Below, in pieces: positions 26,869 through 36,017 of a DNA stretch of 64,000 nucleotides; positions within the stretch are counted from its first letter, which is position 1, and each line of letters opens with the position of its first letter. The DNA is from Prolixibacteraceae bacterium (GTDB lineage: Bacteria > Bacteroidota > Bacteroidia > Bacteroidales > Prolixibacteraceae), in contig CP081303.1 of NCBI GenBank assembly GCA_019720755.1, forward strand, positions 1,736,001 through 1,800,000. The letters run 5' to 3'. The translations under genes were made by a program, and so were the position numbers. Under the pieces are notes generated by a model. It was not told the DNA's origin and searched no databases. It was given only the letters and a program-made list of their open reading frames with translations.

Positions 26869-28098
26869 ATGACAAAAACAAAAATTTCAATTCATTGGCA
26901 AATATTAATCGCTCTGTGTCTTTCTGTATTATTTGGTTATTATTTAAAAGACTATGTCCCTTATGTTAGTTGGATGGGAGATATCTTCTTACGATCTCTT
27001 AAAATGATTGTTATTCCCCTTGTTTTAACATCCGTTGCATCTGGAATTGCCAAATTAGGAGAAACAGACGGTTTTAAAAGATTGGGTTTAAAAACACTTC
27101 TTTACTATTTGACAACGAGTATATTTGCTATTCTAGGTGGTCTGTTTTTTTCGAATATATTGAAGCCTGGTGTTGGATTTACACCTACAGAAACCTCTAG
27201 CAGTGAGGTAACTAGTAGCTTGACTTCGGCCAATAGTACGAGTATAAAAGATACTTTAATTCATATTGTTCCAGATAATATCTTTAGTTCATTTTATCAT
27301 AGTGAACTTCTCTCTATTATTTTCTTTGCTATTGTCATTGGTATATTTATACCAAAGTTAAAAAAACGAGATTCAGAGATGCTAATAGGTATTCTAGAAG
27401 CCTCATTTGAGTTGTTTATGAAGATTACCATGTTTATTATTAAATTGGCTCCTTATGGTATTTTTGGACTGATTTCAAAAGTGGTCGCAGAGCAAGAGGA
27501 TATGTCCGGTATGTTGTCTAGTTTGGGAATATTTATGGTGTCTGTACTTTCTGCCCTCTTTGTTCACTTTGTAATTGTTATTCCCTTAATGGTTCGTTTT
27601 ATTGGAAAAGCCAATCCAATAAAACATTTTGACAACATGAGTACAGCGTTGTTAACTGCTTTTTCTACAGCTTCTAGTGCTGCTGCCCTTCCTCTTACGA
27701 TGGAGGCTACTCATGAAGAATCGGGCGTCTCTAAAAAGATCACTAACTTTACATTGCCTGTAGGGGCTACGGTAAATATGGATGGTACTGCAATATATAT
27801 TTGTGCTGTTGTCATGTTTATTGCACAACTCAAAGGGGTAGACCTTTCATTTTACCAGCAGTTTGTTATTTTAATCTCTGCTTTATTGACGAGTATTGGT
27901 ACTGCTGCAATTCCTATGGGGAGTTTGGTTGTTATAACAATTATATTAGATCTTCTAAACCTCCCGATTGAGATGGTTGCAGTCGTTCTTCCTGTTGACA
28001 GATTGTTGGATATGTTCAGGACAGCGACCAACGTATGGAGTGACTCTTGTGGTGCTGTAATTGTTGCAAAAACAGAAGGAGAGACTCTTCATGTATAA
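26869..28098 (+). CDS. Dicarboxylate/amino acid:cation symporter (DAACS family)
   Basis: A 409-residue inner-membrane transporter of the GltP/DctA type that takes up glutamate, aspartate or C4-dicarboxylates with Na+ or H+. The hallmarks are the serine-rich hairpin ALLTAFSTASSAAALPLTMEA, the NMDGT motif in LPVGATVNMDGTAIYI, the second hairpin SIGTAAIPMGSLV, and VDRLLDMFRTATNVWSDSCGAVIV at the substrate site. The extracellular Ser/Thr-rich loop (residues about 107-130) is long. Which substrate is used cannot be told from sequence. A terminator follows. Confidence 0.92.
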   Translation: MTKTKISIHWQILIALCLSVLFGYYLKDYVPYVSWMGDIFLRSLKMIVIPLVLTSVASGIAKLGETDGFKRLGLKTLLYYLTTSIFAILGGLFFSNILKPGVGFTPTETSSSEVTSSLTSANSTSIKDTLIHIVPDNIFSSFYHSELLSIIFFAIVIGIFIPKLKKRDSEMLIGILEASFELFMKITMFIIKLAPYGIFGLISKVVAEQEDMSGMLSSLGIFMVSVLSALFVHFVIVIPLMVRFIGKANPIKHFDNMSTALLTAFSTASSAAALPLTMEATHEESGVSKKITNFTLPVGATVNMDGTAIYICAVVMFIAQLKGVDLSFYQQFVILISALLTSIGTAAIPMGSLVVITIILDLLNLPIEMVAVVLPVDRLLDMFRTATNVWSDSCGAVIVAKTEGETLHV

Positions 28099-28123
28099 AT
28101 AAAATATTAAACAGGTGTCTTAT

Positions 28124-28158
28124 AAAAAGGGAGATATTTGTTCAATATCTCCCTTTTG
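28124..28158 (+). terminator. Terminator after the symporter gene
   Basis: AAAAGGGAGATATT pairs with AATATCTCCCTTTT around TGTTC, 26 bp after the stop. Confidence 0.85.
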
Positions 28159-28486
28159 TATTTATTGGCCTTCTTTTTACTCTTTTTATCACCACCTATT
28201 CGTATCCTTAATTTCTTCATATTTCTCTCTCTAATCCCTCTTTTATTATATAATTATTCCCCTTTTCCTTAGGGGTTACTACTCAATTCTGTAACCACTC
28301 TTTTTCTGTTTGAATATAAAAGTGCATCGTTTCTTATTCTGTATTTGACCTCCATATACGCAAAATATTCAACCATTTCAATTTCTCTGATAATAAAAAA
28401 AGCTCTTTAATTTAGCTCAAGAATAGTTTTCGTTTGACCTTCGTAAATGTCTGTGTTATAGCATTGATACTTTTACAGACTACTAC
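28159..28486. other. Intergenic region
   Basis: Pyrimidine-rich gap of about 330 bp with no gene on either strand. It ends in a dispersed repeat copy and the promoter of the efflux operon. Confidence 0.4.
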
Positions 28487-28518
28487 AACTAAACACTTAG
28501 TTGATTGTTTGCTATCTA
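28487..28518. repeat. Dispersed repeat, copy A (32 bp)
   Basis: Identical over 32 bases to the copy at 43606-43637, and similar to 57467-57498. It starts AACTAAACACTTAGTT, itself an imperfect inverted repeat, and lies just upstream of the efflux-operon promoter. Confidence 0.8.
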
Positions 28519-28528
28519 ATACTGGGGT

Positions 28529-28559
28529 TTTGATTATGTTAGAGGAATGTATATGTTTG
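28529..28559 (+). promoter_or_regulatory. Promoter of the TetR-efflux operon
   Basis: TTTG (28529-28532), 19 bp, TATGTTTG (28552-28559): an exact match to the Bacteroidota primary-sigma consensus in both boxes and spacing, 30 bp before the regulator ATG. Confidence 0.75.
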
Positions 28560-28581
28560 TCAAATGGTTTAACCAAACAGT
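28554..28581. promoter_or_regulatory. Likely TetR operator
   Basis: Imperfect dyad overlapping the -7 box and start point. The inner half is TGGTTTAACCA (28565-28575), and the outer arms are GTTTG (28555-28559) and CAAAC (28574-28578). The site fits repression by the adjacent TetR protein; this is an inference. Confidence 0.5.
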
Positions 28582-28589
28582 TAAAATAA

Positions 28590-29168
28590 ATGGTTAATGA
28601 AATTGAACTAAAGATTATAGAGACAGCAAGAGCTATCTTTATAGAAGAGGGGTATAGTGGTGCCCGAATGCAAAAGATTGCTGATGTAGCAGAGATAAAC
28701 AAAGCACTGTTGCACTATTACTTTCGAAGCAAAGAGAAGCTGTATGAGGAGGTGGTCAAGAACTTAATAGCTGATGTTGCCAGTCGTTTGACTTTGATCT
28801 TTGAATCTGATGGGACGAGTTCCCAAAAGATAGAGCTTGTTGTGAATATGTATTTCAAGATGATTTCACGACATCCTAAACTTCCATTGTTTATAATGAA
28901 TGAAATTCATGAGAACCCCGATCGTTTTATGATCGCAGTGGATCAACAGAGTACTAAGATTCAGAAGATTCGAATGATTTTGTCTGTAGATGCTTCCAAA
29001 GGCGATTATGATGGGATACACTCCTTGATTAATTTGGTCGGAATGTCTGTATTTCCATTTCTTGCAAAACCTCTATTAAAGAAACTTTTCTTTGGAGGAG
29101 AGGATGAGAGCTTCAATCAATTTATGGAGAGTCGTCCACAAAAGATATCTCAAATACTTGATATTTAA
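28590..29168 (+). CDS. TetR/AcrR family transcriptional regulator
   Basis: A 192-residue repressor. The N-terminal HTH is typical: IIETARAIFIEEGYSGARMQKIADVAEINKALLHYYFRSKEKLYEEVV (residues about 8-55). Residues 60-192 form the helical ligand domain. It is the first gene of an operon for a tripartite efflux pump (TolC, HlyD, two ATPases, two permeases), which starts 18 bp after its stop. It very likely represses that operon from the dyad overlapping the promoter and is released by a pump substrate. The ligand is unknown. Confidence 0.9.
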   Translation: MVNEIELKIIETARAIFIEEGYSGARMQKIADVAEINKALLHYYFRSKEKLYEEVVKNLIADVASRLTLIFESDGTSSQKIELVVNMYFKMISRHPKLPLFIMNEIHENPDRFMIAVDQQSTKIQKIRMILSVDASKGDYDGIHSLINLVGMSVFPFLAKPLLKKLFFGGEDESFNQFMESRPQKISQILDI

Positions 29169-29186
29169 ATATTAATCTGCTTAGAT

Positions 29187-30452
29187 ATGATAAAAACACG
29201 AAATCTATTTACCGTATTACTCTTGCTAGTAATGACTAATGGTTTTTCCCAGACCATCACACTAGAGGAATGTAAAGAGTGGTCGCATGATGTTTTTCCT
29301 CTTTTTAGATCACAGAAGATCTACCAATCACTATTGGACAAAGAACAAGCTGTTGTTCATTACGATAAGTACCCTTCGTTTGTAATAAAAGGTCAAGCCT
29401 CTTATCAGTCAGATGTTGTCTCTCTTGATGAGCCTAGTCCATTATTCTCTTTTCCTGAAATTTCAAAAGATCAATACCAACTATTTGTTGAGGTGAATCA
29501 GAGCATTTATGATGGGGGAGTTAAGCAGGTAAAAGGAGAGATCAATATTTTGAACGATTCGATTTGTCACCTTTCGTTTATGATGGATCTACATCGATTG
29601 GATGAAAAACTAGAACAGACCTATTGTCAGTTATTGCTTTCACAAAAACAGTATCAACTTCATGTAGAGCAACTTAAAACGGTTGCAAGAATATTAGATG
29701 AGGTCTCAGCACAGGTAGCGCAAGGAAAAGCATTGCGGTTACAGGTTAATGAGATAAAAGTACAGCAGTTGGTGTACGAACAGAAGAGAGATCAAGCATT
29801 AGATCAGTATCAACTATTATGTAGAGTAATGGGTGTTTTGAGTGGTAAGAGTATCGATATATCCACTGCTTCTTTTCAATTTCCATTAATCTTATTAAGC
29901 GAGGAGACACAAACTCCGAACGATATCATGATGATGAATTTACAGCAACAGCATTTTAAAGAGCAGGCTAAGCTATTGAGCAAATCGATGATGCCTACTG
30001 TTCAGGCATTTGGTAAAGGAGGTTATGGTCGTCCTGGATTAAATTTCTTAGATAATAGTTTTGCTCCATACTATTATGTCGGTGTTGGTGTAAGTTGGAG
30101 GCCATTTGATTGGAGAAATACAAAGAGAAAGCAGTCAATGCAATTAGATCAAGTGGCACTATTAGAGGTTAAAAAAGATCAGACTACGCAATTAAGGGAT
30201 GCACATAAGGTGCAACTAAAAGGGAAGATTGAGACTTTAAATCATCAACTGAATAAAGACCAAGAGATAAAAGAGTTAAGAGAAGCTATCAAAAAGGATT
30301 TAAAACAGCAATGGGAGCTTCGAACTATTCCTTTTTCTATCTATATAGATGGGGTGAATAATAGTCTAGAAGCCGAAATACAAAAGGAGCTTCACCGTAT
30401 TCAGAAGTTAGAAACCATATTAAGTTATAATCGTTATCAAAAACAGTCATAA
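29187..30452 (+). CDS. TolC family outer-membrane efflux protein
   Basis: A 421-residue exported protein (signal peptide ending near NGFSQ, residue 22) that forms the outer-membrane channel of the pump. The long amphipathic helices are visible as Gln/Lys/Leu-rich coiled stretches (residues about 125-200 and 320-400). A beta-barrel segment lies around SFAPYYYVGVGVSWRPFDWRNTKRKQ. It is shorter than E. coli TolC but usual for Bacteroidota. It lies 18 bp after the TetR gene and 3 bp before the HlyD gene. Confidence 0.85.
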   Translation: MIKTRNLFTVLLLLVMTNGFSQTITLEECKEWSHDVFPLFRSQKIYQSLLDKEQAVVHYDKYPSFVIKGQASYQSDVVSLDEPSPLFSFPEISKDQYQLFVEVNQSIYDGGVKQVKGEINILNDSICHLSFMMDLHRLDEKLEQTYCQLLLSQKQYQLHVEQLKTVARILDEVSAQVAQGKALRLQVNEIKVQQLVYEQKRDQALDQYQLLCRVMGVLSGKSIDISTASFQFPLILLSEETQTPNDIMMMNLQQQHFKEQAKLLSKSMMPTVQAFGKGGYGRPGLNFLDNSFAPYYYVGVGVSWRPFDWRNTKRKQSMQLDQVALLEVKKDQTTQLRDAHKVQLKGKIETLNHQLNKDQEIKELREAIKKDLKQQWELRTIPFSIYIDGVNNSLEAEIQKELHRIQKLETILSYNRYQKQS

Positions 30453-30455
30453 GCT

Positions 30456-31337
30456 ATGAAAAGCCTGTATATATCTTTGTTGTCATTATTTGTTCTTTAT
30501 TCATGTAACACTGCGGATCCACGTGCCGATGGTTATGGTAATTTTGAGGCTGCCGATGTGGTTTTGTCTAGCCAGAGTTCAGGAAAAATTTTGGATCTCT
30601 ATCTAAAGGAGGGAGATAAAGCTTACAAAGGGGATACTATTGCAATTATCGATACTACTGATATTGTAATCCGAATGGAAGCGTTAGACCTACAGTTGAA
30701 AGTGGATGATACTAAAATAACACGTTTGTATGTTGAGGCCTCAAAAACAAGAGATGCTTTGAAGACAAATGAAAAAGATCAGAATCGTATTCACACTCTT
30801 TATAATAAAAAGGTTGCAACAGAGACTCAAAAAGATCAAATTGATTTGAAAGTTTCGAACTTTAAGAAGACGCTTCAGCAGTTGAATCTAGAGGTCAAGA
30901 GTTTGCAACAGCATAAAGAGTCCATAAATAACCAATTGTCATTAATGAATAATCATCTGTCTCATTGTTTTATTGTTTCACCAATTGATGCAACGGTTTT
31001 AAATCGATATAAAGAGCCTGCAGAGTTTGTGATTCCTAGTAATCCAATCTATAAGATTGCCTCTTTAGATCCTCTGTTATTGCGTATTTACATCTCTGGT
31101 GCAGAACTTTCTAAAGTGAAGTTAGGACAAGATGTGAAGGTATCATATGATCATGAAGGGAAACTGAAAAAGGTTACTGGTACTGTTGCTTGGATTTCTG
31201 ATCAGGCTGAGTTCACCCCTAAGACAATTCAAACAAGAGAAGAGAGAGTGGCTCAGGTCTATGCTGTAAAAATTCGTGTCCCCAATGCAAAAGGAGAGAT
31301 GAAAATAGGAATGCCAGGAGAGTTACATTTAAACTAG
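30456..31337 (+). CDS. HlyD-type periplasmic adaptor lipoprotein
   Basis: A 293-residue lipoprotein (lipobox L-Y-S-C) of the membrane fusion family that links the inner-membrane ABC complex to the TolC channel. The first lipoyl half is SSGKILDLYLKEGDKAYKGDTIAIID; then a coiled-coil hairpin (residues about 75-170, Lys/Asp/Gln rich); then the second lipoyl half HCFIVSPIDATVLNRYKEPAEFV; and a beta-barrel ending KIGMPGELHLN. Its size and build fit the YhiI/YbhG type that works with ABC-2 pumps. Confidence 0.88.
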   Translation: MKSLYISLLSLFVLYSCNTADPRADGYGNFEAADVVLSSQSSGKILDLYLKEGDKAYKGDTIAIIDTTDIVIRMEALDLQLKVDDTKITRLYVEASKTRDALKTNEKDQNRIHTLYNKKVATETQKDQIDLKVSNFKKTLQQLNLEVKSLQQHKESINNQLSLMNNHLSHCFIVSPIDATVLNRYKEPAEFVIPSNPIYKIASLDPLLLRIYISGAELSKVKLGQDVKVSYDHEGKLKKVTGTVAWISDQAEFTPKTIQTREERVAQVYAVKIRVPNAKGEMKIGMPGELHLN

Positions 31338-31347
31338 AGGATACAAT

Positions 31348-32265
31348 ATGCTACGAGTCAAGGATTTTAAACGTCATTATGGCGATCTTTTAGCAGTAGA
31401 TCGTTTCTCAATGGAGGCCAATTCACATGAGATCGTTGGACTTATTGGACCAGATGGAGCTGGGAAAACAACCATTCTACGTAGTATTGCTACGCTTCAA
31501 AATATGGAAGATGGAGAGGTCACTATTGATGGATTGGATGTAAGAACTGATTTTCTCAAGATAAGAAAGAGATTGGGCTATATGCCTGGTCAGTTCTCTC
31601 TATATCCAGATTTAAGTGTTTGGGAGAATTTATCTTTCTTTATGGATATTCATGGGGTTCGTTATGAGCAGTGTAAAGATGCTATTGACCCTATATTTTC
31701 GCAATTGGCTCCTTTTAAAAGTCGTAAATCAGGACAGTTGTCTGGAGGGATGAAGCAGAAGTTAGCCCTCTGTTGTGCTTTGGTAAATCAACCCTCTCTG
31801 CTTCTTTTAGATGAGCCTACTACGGGAGTGGATCCTGTTTCGAGACGAGAGTTTTGGAATATCCTTAAAGACTATAGATCTCAAGGAACATCCATGGTCG
31901 TATCTACTCCATATATGGATGAGGCGATGATGTGTGATCAAATTTTGTTGATACATGAGGGTAAGGTGTTAGAGTCTGGTTCTCCCAAAGCATTGATAGA
32001 GAAGCCTCGTAACAGAAGCTTCTATCAAATAGAGGGAATTCCTTCCAGTGAAATCTATCGTTTTAAGCAAAATATCATGAGAAGACATCCTGAGGTATTT
32101 GCTTATCTATCTGGCAAAGCCATTAGAGTGATTGCGAAAAAAGAGCATTCTCTTATGAATATCCTACAAGAGACACTCTCTCGTGTATCTGGTATAATTC
32201 GTGAAGTGACTCCTGATATTGAGGATGTTTTTATGTTTCATCTAACGAATAGAAATGATGTGTGA
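31348..32265 (+). CDS. ABC transporter ATPase (first of two)
   Basis: A 305-residue ATP-binding subunit. Walker A is GPDGAGKTT, the signature is LSGGMKQK, and Walker B is LLLLDEPTTGVDP. The switch-histidine position reads V-S-T-P-Y-M-D-E-A, so Pro stands where active subunits have His. This suggests that its own ATP site is slow or inactive, while its intact signature completes the site on the partner ATPase. A C-terminal extension (residues 220-305) with a regulatory beta fold is normal for the YbhF/YhiH group. It overlaps the next ATPase by 11 bp. Confidence 0.9.
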   Translation: MLRVKDFKRHYGDLLAVDRFSMEANSHEIVGLIGPDGAGKTTILRSIATLQNMEDGEVTIDGLDVRTDFLKIRKRLGYMPGQFSLYPDLSVWENLSFFMDIHGVRYEQCKDAIDPIFSQLAPFKSRKSGQLSGGMKQKLALCCALVNQPSLLLLDEPTTGVDPVSRREFWNILKDYRSQGTSMVVSTPYMDEAMMCDQILLIHEGKVLESGSPKALIEKPRNRSFYQIEGIPSSEIYRFKQNIMRRHPEVFAYLSGKAIRVIAKKEHSLMNILQETLSRVSGIIREVTPDIEDVFMFHLTNRNDV

Positions 32266-32995
32266 TTCAAACTATGTGATTCAGGTCTCCAAACTATGTA
32301 AAAAATTTGGATCTTTCTATGCAAACAATGAGTTGAGTTTCGATGTAAAGCGTGGAGAGATATTTGGTTTTCTTGGGGCTAATGGTGCTGGAAAGTCTAC
32401 AGCTATGAAGATTATTTCTGGGCTACTCACACCTACTTCGGGAGATGTAGAGGTCCTTGGTTACAATGTATACCATGAGTCAGAGAAGATCAAACGAGAA
32501 ATAGGTTATATGTCTCAGAAATTTTCTCTTTATGAGGATCTTACTATATGGGAGAATCTACGTCTTTTTGCAGGGATCTATGGATTGTCTAAGTCACAAA
32601 TAAAAGATAAAGGGGAAAAGATTCTACATAAACTCAATTTATGGAGTCATCGAGATGACCTAGTTAAATCGATACCATTAGGATGGAAACAGAAGCTTGC
32701 CTTCTCATTGGCTACAATTCACGATCCTAAAATTGTATTTCTAGATGAACCTACAGGAGGAGTGGATCCGCAAGTTAGACGTCTTTTTTGGGACCAAATA
32801 TATGAAGCACAAGCGCAGGGGATCACTATATTCGTAACGACACACTATATGGACGAAGCGGAGTATTGTGATCGTATCTGTATTCTGAGTCAGGGAGAAG
32901 TGGTTGCTTATGGTGATCCAGAATCTCTTAAAGAGACTCACAAAGTGGATTCGATTGACTCCCTTTTTGTTTTGTTAGCACGAAATGTTGAGTAA
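32255..32995 (+). CDS. ABC transporter ATPase (second of two)
   Basis: A 246-residue ATP-binding subunit. Walker A is GANGAGKST, Walker B is IVFLDEPTGGVDP, and the switch region is T-T-H-Y-M-D-E-A with the normal His. The signature is I-P-L-G-W-K-Q-K in place of LSGGQ, so it is degenerate. Paired with the preceding ATPase, this gives one complete ATP site and one degenerate site. In E. coli YbhF the two halves are fused in one chain; here they are separate, overlapping genes. Confidence 0.9.
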   Translation: MMCDSNYVIQVSKLCKKFGSFYANNELSFDVKRGEIFGFLGANGAGKSTAMKIISGLLTPTSGDVEVLGYNVYHESEKIKREIGYMSQKFSLYEDLTIWENLRLFAGIYGLSKSQIKDKGEKILHKLNLWSHRDDLVKSIPLGWKQKLAFSLATIHDPKIVFLDEPTGGVDPQVRRLFWDQIYEAQAQGITIFVTTHYMDEAEYCDRICILSQGEVVAYGDPESLKETHKVDSIDSLFVLLARNVE

Positions 32996-33024
32996 TATTA
33001 AAAAGATCTAAAACGTAGAATAAG

Positions 33025-34122
33025 ATGAAAAAAAGAGTTTGGGGACTAATAAAAAAAGAGTTCATCCATATCTTTCGTGATAAGCGAACTCTCTTCATGA
33101 TCTTTGGTATTCCATTGGTAGAGATACTTCTATTTGGATATGTAATACGTACCGACATCTCCAATATACAGGTTGGTGTGGTGGATAGAACCCATGATCA
33201 GATAAGCCAAGATATATGTAATAAATTAGAGGGAAGTAGTTACTTTGATTCGGTGGTAAAGATAGATAAGATAGAGGATGCGGATCGACTTTTTCGACAG
33301 AATAAGATACAAGAGCTTATTGTCTTTGACCTTGATCTTGAATGTTCTACTGTAAATAGAGAGGGAGGGGACATCGGTATTATATTGGATGGTTCCAATC
33401 CAACGGTTTCTCAGTTAATACTAAACTATACGAGTTCTGTAATAGGAGATTATCTAGGAGTTGAGAATCATTCTTTGATACGTCCACAATATCGAATGGT
33501 ATATAATGAGGAGCTCAAGAGTACCTATATGTTTGTGCCTGGTGTAATGGCTTTGGTCTTGCTGCTTATATCTGCGATGATGACGGCCATTACTTTGACA
33601 AAAGAGAAAGAAAACCACTCATTTGAAATGCTATTAATCTCGCCTATACGTCCTATAGAGGTGATTATAGGAAAAGTAACTCCCTACTTGATATTGTCTT
33701 TTATTAATGGGCTTCTTATCTTAGTATTGAGCAAATTACTTTTTGGGTTGCCATTTTTAGGGAGTAATGTACTTCTTTTTGGTGTGATACTTCTCTATAT
33801 TCTACTCTCTTTAAGTATCGGTATCTTTATTTCAGTGGTCGCAGACACACAGATTGTAGCCATGCTGTTCTCTTTGGTTGTATTGTTGATGCCAACCATG
33901 CTATTGTCAGGATTTATATTTCCTGTAGCCAATATGCCCATGATACTACAATGGATCAGCAATTTGATGCCTGCAAAGTGGTTTATTATCTGTTTTAAAG
34001 GAGTTGTTATTCAGGGATTTGGGTTAGAAGGGATACTCAAGCCATTTCTTGTTTTATTAGGAATGACACTTTTCTTCATGGTTTTAAGTGTGAAAAAATA
34101 CAATGTCCATTTAGATGATTAA
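33025..34122 (+). CDS. ABC-2 type permease (first of two)
   Basis: A 365-residue inner-membrane subunit of the YhgE/YbhS-YbhR type. It has an N-terminal helix (DKRTLFMIFGIPLVEILLFG), a large periplasmic domain (residues about 45-170: IQVGVVDRTHDQISQDI...), then five helices starting at MFVPGVMALVLLLISAMMTAI. The coupling-loop segment TKEKENHSFEMLLISPIRPIEVIIGK is characteristic. It works with the other permease as a heterodimer and lies 29 bp after the ATPase gene. Confidence 0.9.
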   Translation: MKKRVWGLIKKEFIHIFRDKRTLFMIFGIPLVEILLFGYVIRTDISNIQVGVVDRTHDQISQDICNKLEGSSYFDSVVKIDKIEDADRLFRQNKIQELIVFDLDLECSTVNREGGDIGIILDGSNPTVSQLILNYTSSVIGDYLGVENHSLIRPQYRMVYNEELKSTYMFVPGVMALVLLLISAMMTAITLTKEKENHSFEMLLISPIRPIEVIIGKVTPYLILSFINGLLILVLSKLLFGLPFLGSNVLLFGVILLYILLSLSIGIFISVVADTQIVAMLFSLVVLLMPTMLLSGFIFPVANMPMILQWISNLMPAKWFIICFKGVVIQGFGLEGILKPFLVLLGMTLFFMVLSVKKYNVHLDD

Positions 34123-34134
34123 TAACACGAAGCG

Positions 34135-35232
34135 ATGAAAGTAATTTTATATTTAATACAGAAAGAGTTTCTTCAAATACGAAGAAACAAAGCAATATTA
34201 CCGATCATCTTTGCAATGCCTATTGTTCAGATGTTGGTATTGGTGTGGGCAACAACCATGGAGCTAAAAGAGGTAAATGTCGGAGTTATAGACCAGGATC
34301 ATTCTGCTTTATCTCGTAAATTATATACAAAACTTGAAGGGCTCGATTGTTTCTGCCTTCAGCCCTTAAATGCTAATGGGTCTGCTTTAGATCAGCTTCA
34401 TCGTGAACATCTTGATGCAGTAGTGGAGATTCCTGAACATTTTGGTCGCGACTTTGAAAGCAATATCAACGTAAAGCCACAGGTAGCCATTAATGCGGTG
34501 AATAGTAGTAATGCTGAGATGATTAAAGGATATTTTGAAAGTCAATGGCATAGTTTTGAGAGTCATCAAAGAGATGTGGGGTATTCAGTCACTCCTGCTG
34601 ATATTCATTTTCGCTATTGGTATAATCCCGAGATGGACTTTAAATACTATATGGCACCGGGGATCTTGGCTATATTGATCTCTTTGGTTGGAATGATGCT
34701 TTCGGGGATGAATTTTGTTCGAGAGAAGGAGATGGGAACCATTGAACAAATCAATGTGACTCCAATAAAGAAATATCAATTTATTTTGGGAAAGCTCATT
34801 CCATTTATGATTATCGGAATTGTAGATCTTTTACTGGGTATTGGTATTGCTAGATTGGCTTTTGGACAACCTATCGCAGGAAATCTGTTTACTTTGATGT
34901 TTAGTACCGCAGTCTATCTCGTTCCTCTATTGGGGATTAGTTTGTGGGTTTCTGCTGTGAGTGACAAGCAACAACAGGTGATGTTTATCTGTTTTTTTTT
35001 CCTATTGGTATTCATCTTAATGAGTGGAATGTTTACTCCTGTAGAGAGTATGCCTCAATGGGCACAAATATTAAACTATCTTAATCCTCTATTCTATTAC
35101 ATACGAATAATTCGAGGAGTGTTGTTAAAGGGTGCTTCGATAATAGATATTCAGTTCGAAATTATTTCACTTTTTGTATATGGTATCCTTATCTTCTTGA
35201 TTGCTACATTCAAGTATAAAAAAGTTTCATAA
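34135..35232 (+). CDS. ABC-2 type permease (second of two)
   Basis: A 365-residue paralogue of the preceding permease, with the same order of helix, periplasmic domain (VNVGVIDQDHSALSRKLYTKL...) and five helices. The coupling segment is FVREKEMGTIEQINVTPIKKYQFILGK. It lies 12 bp after the first permease gene and is the last gene of the efflux operon. Equal length (365 residues) of both permeases points to a duplication. The substrate is unknown; relatives export drugs, lipids or bile-like compounds. Confidence 0.9.
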   Translation: MKVILYLIQKEFLQIRRNKAILPIIFAMPIVQMLVLVWATTMELKEVNVGVIDQDHSALSRKLYTKLEGLDCFCLQPLNANGSALDQLHREHLDAVVEIPEHFGRDFESNINVKPQVAINAVNSSNAEMIKGYFESQWHSFESHQRDVGYSVTPADIHFRYWYNPEMDFKYYMAPGILAILISLVGMMLSGMNFVREKEMGTIEQINVTPIKKYQFILGKLIPFMIIGIVDLLLGIGIARLAFGQPIAGNLFTLMFSTAVYLVPLLGISLWVSAVSDKQQQVMFICFFFLLVFILMSGMFTPVESMPQWAQILNYLNPLFYYIRIIRGVLLKGASIIDIQFEIISLFVYGILIFLIATFKYKKVS

Positions 35233-35857
35233 AAAAGATTCGTTTCTTTTTGTTTTTAAATGAAGGGTAATAATTTAGCTGTTGTTCTTAATTATAAACC
35301 ATTGGTTTAAAGTATTATAAAAGTGTTGGAGGTTCTTGGTTTATAGGAATTGACTATATGCAGAATGTTTGTACTGAAAACAAAGTATACCCATGCTATG
35401 TTTTTGGTGGTAAGAGTAGCACATTCTCATAGAAGAGAGGTGTTGCTCTTTTTTGTTTCACAACCTTTGGTTTTATTGGAGTGTGGAGTGTGGATCTTTT
35501 AATAACATGCCCTGTTATTGCATATTCTTATCCATTAAGGACTATTTACTTGTGTGTAATGTGTTTATGTGTAAATAATAGAATTAGAGTTTTGTGTTAT
35601 CATAACAATATTTGTCTTTTATTATATTGTGTGTTTTTAGAATCTTTGGTATTTTTGGGCTATAAATGATAGACCATTTAGTTTAGAGAAAAACCTATCT
35701 CGATTGATTGTACAGATGCTTTTATAATCTATTGCTACATACCGTCAGATCACTTTGTGATTCTTAGATTGTCCTTCTTCTAAATTCTAGTCGAAAAGAT
35801 TATCTATCCTCACCCCCTGTTTCATATAATGATATAAAAACTAAATGTCTGTCTCGC
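35233..35857. other. Intergenic region, about 620 bp
   Basis: No credible gene. A 62-codon frame at 35481-35669 is Cys/Leu/Tyr-rich and has no homologous look. A terminator lies at its right end. Confidence 0.45.
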
Positions 35858-35900
35858 GGGATGGTTGACTTTAATTTAATTATTGGCGCCATCCCTTTTT
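35858..35900 (+). terminator. Terminator hairpin
   Basis: GGGATGG (35858-35864) pairs with CCATCCC (35889-35895), followed by T-run. It is plus-strand and could end the efflux operon transcript or a small unseen RNA. Confidence 0.6.
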
Positions 35901-35950
35901 TATTGAGAGAGTATAGAGAGGTTGTGTCGTTGAACCATTCAATTGATGAC

Positions 35951-35987
35951 AAAAAAGCCCACCTCTAAATGATAAAGAAGTGGGCCT
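35951..35987 (-). terminator. Terminator of asnA
   Basis: Minus-strand stem of GCCCAC pairing with GTGGGC, followed by six T, 30 bp after the asnA stop. Confidence 0.8.
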
Positions 35988-36017
35988 AATCTTATATATA
36001 GAAAAATTAGATACTAT

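Noticed and set aside
35481-35669. 62-codon plus-strand frame after the efflux operon
   Set aside because: Cys/Tyr/Leu-rich chance frame with no homologous look.
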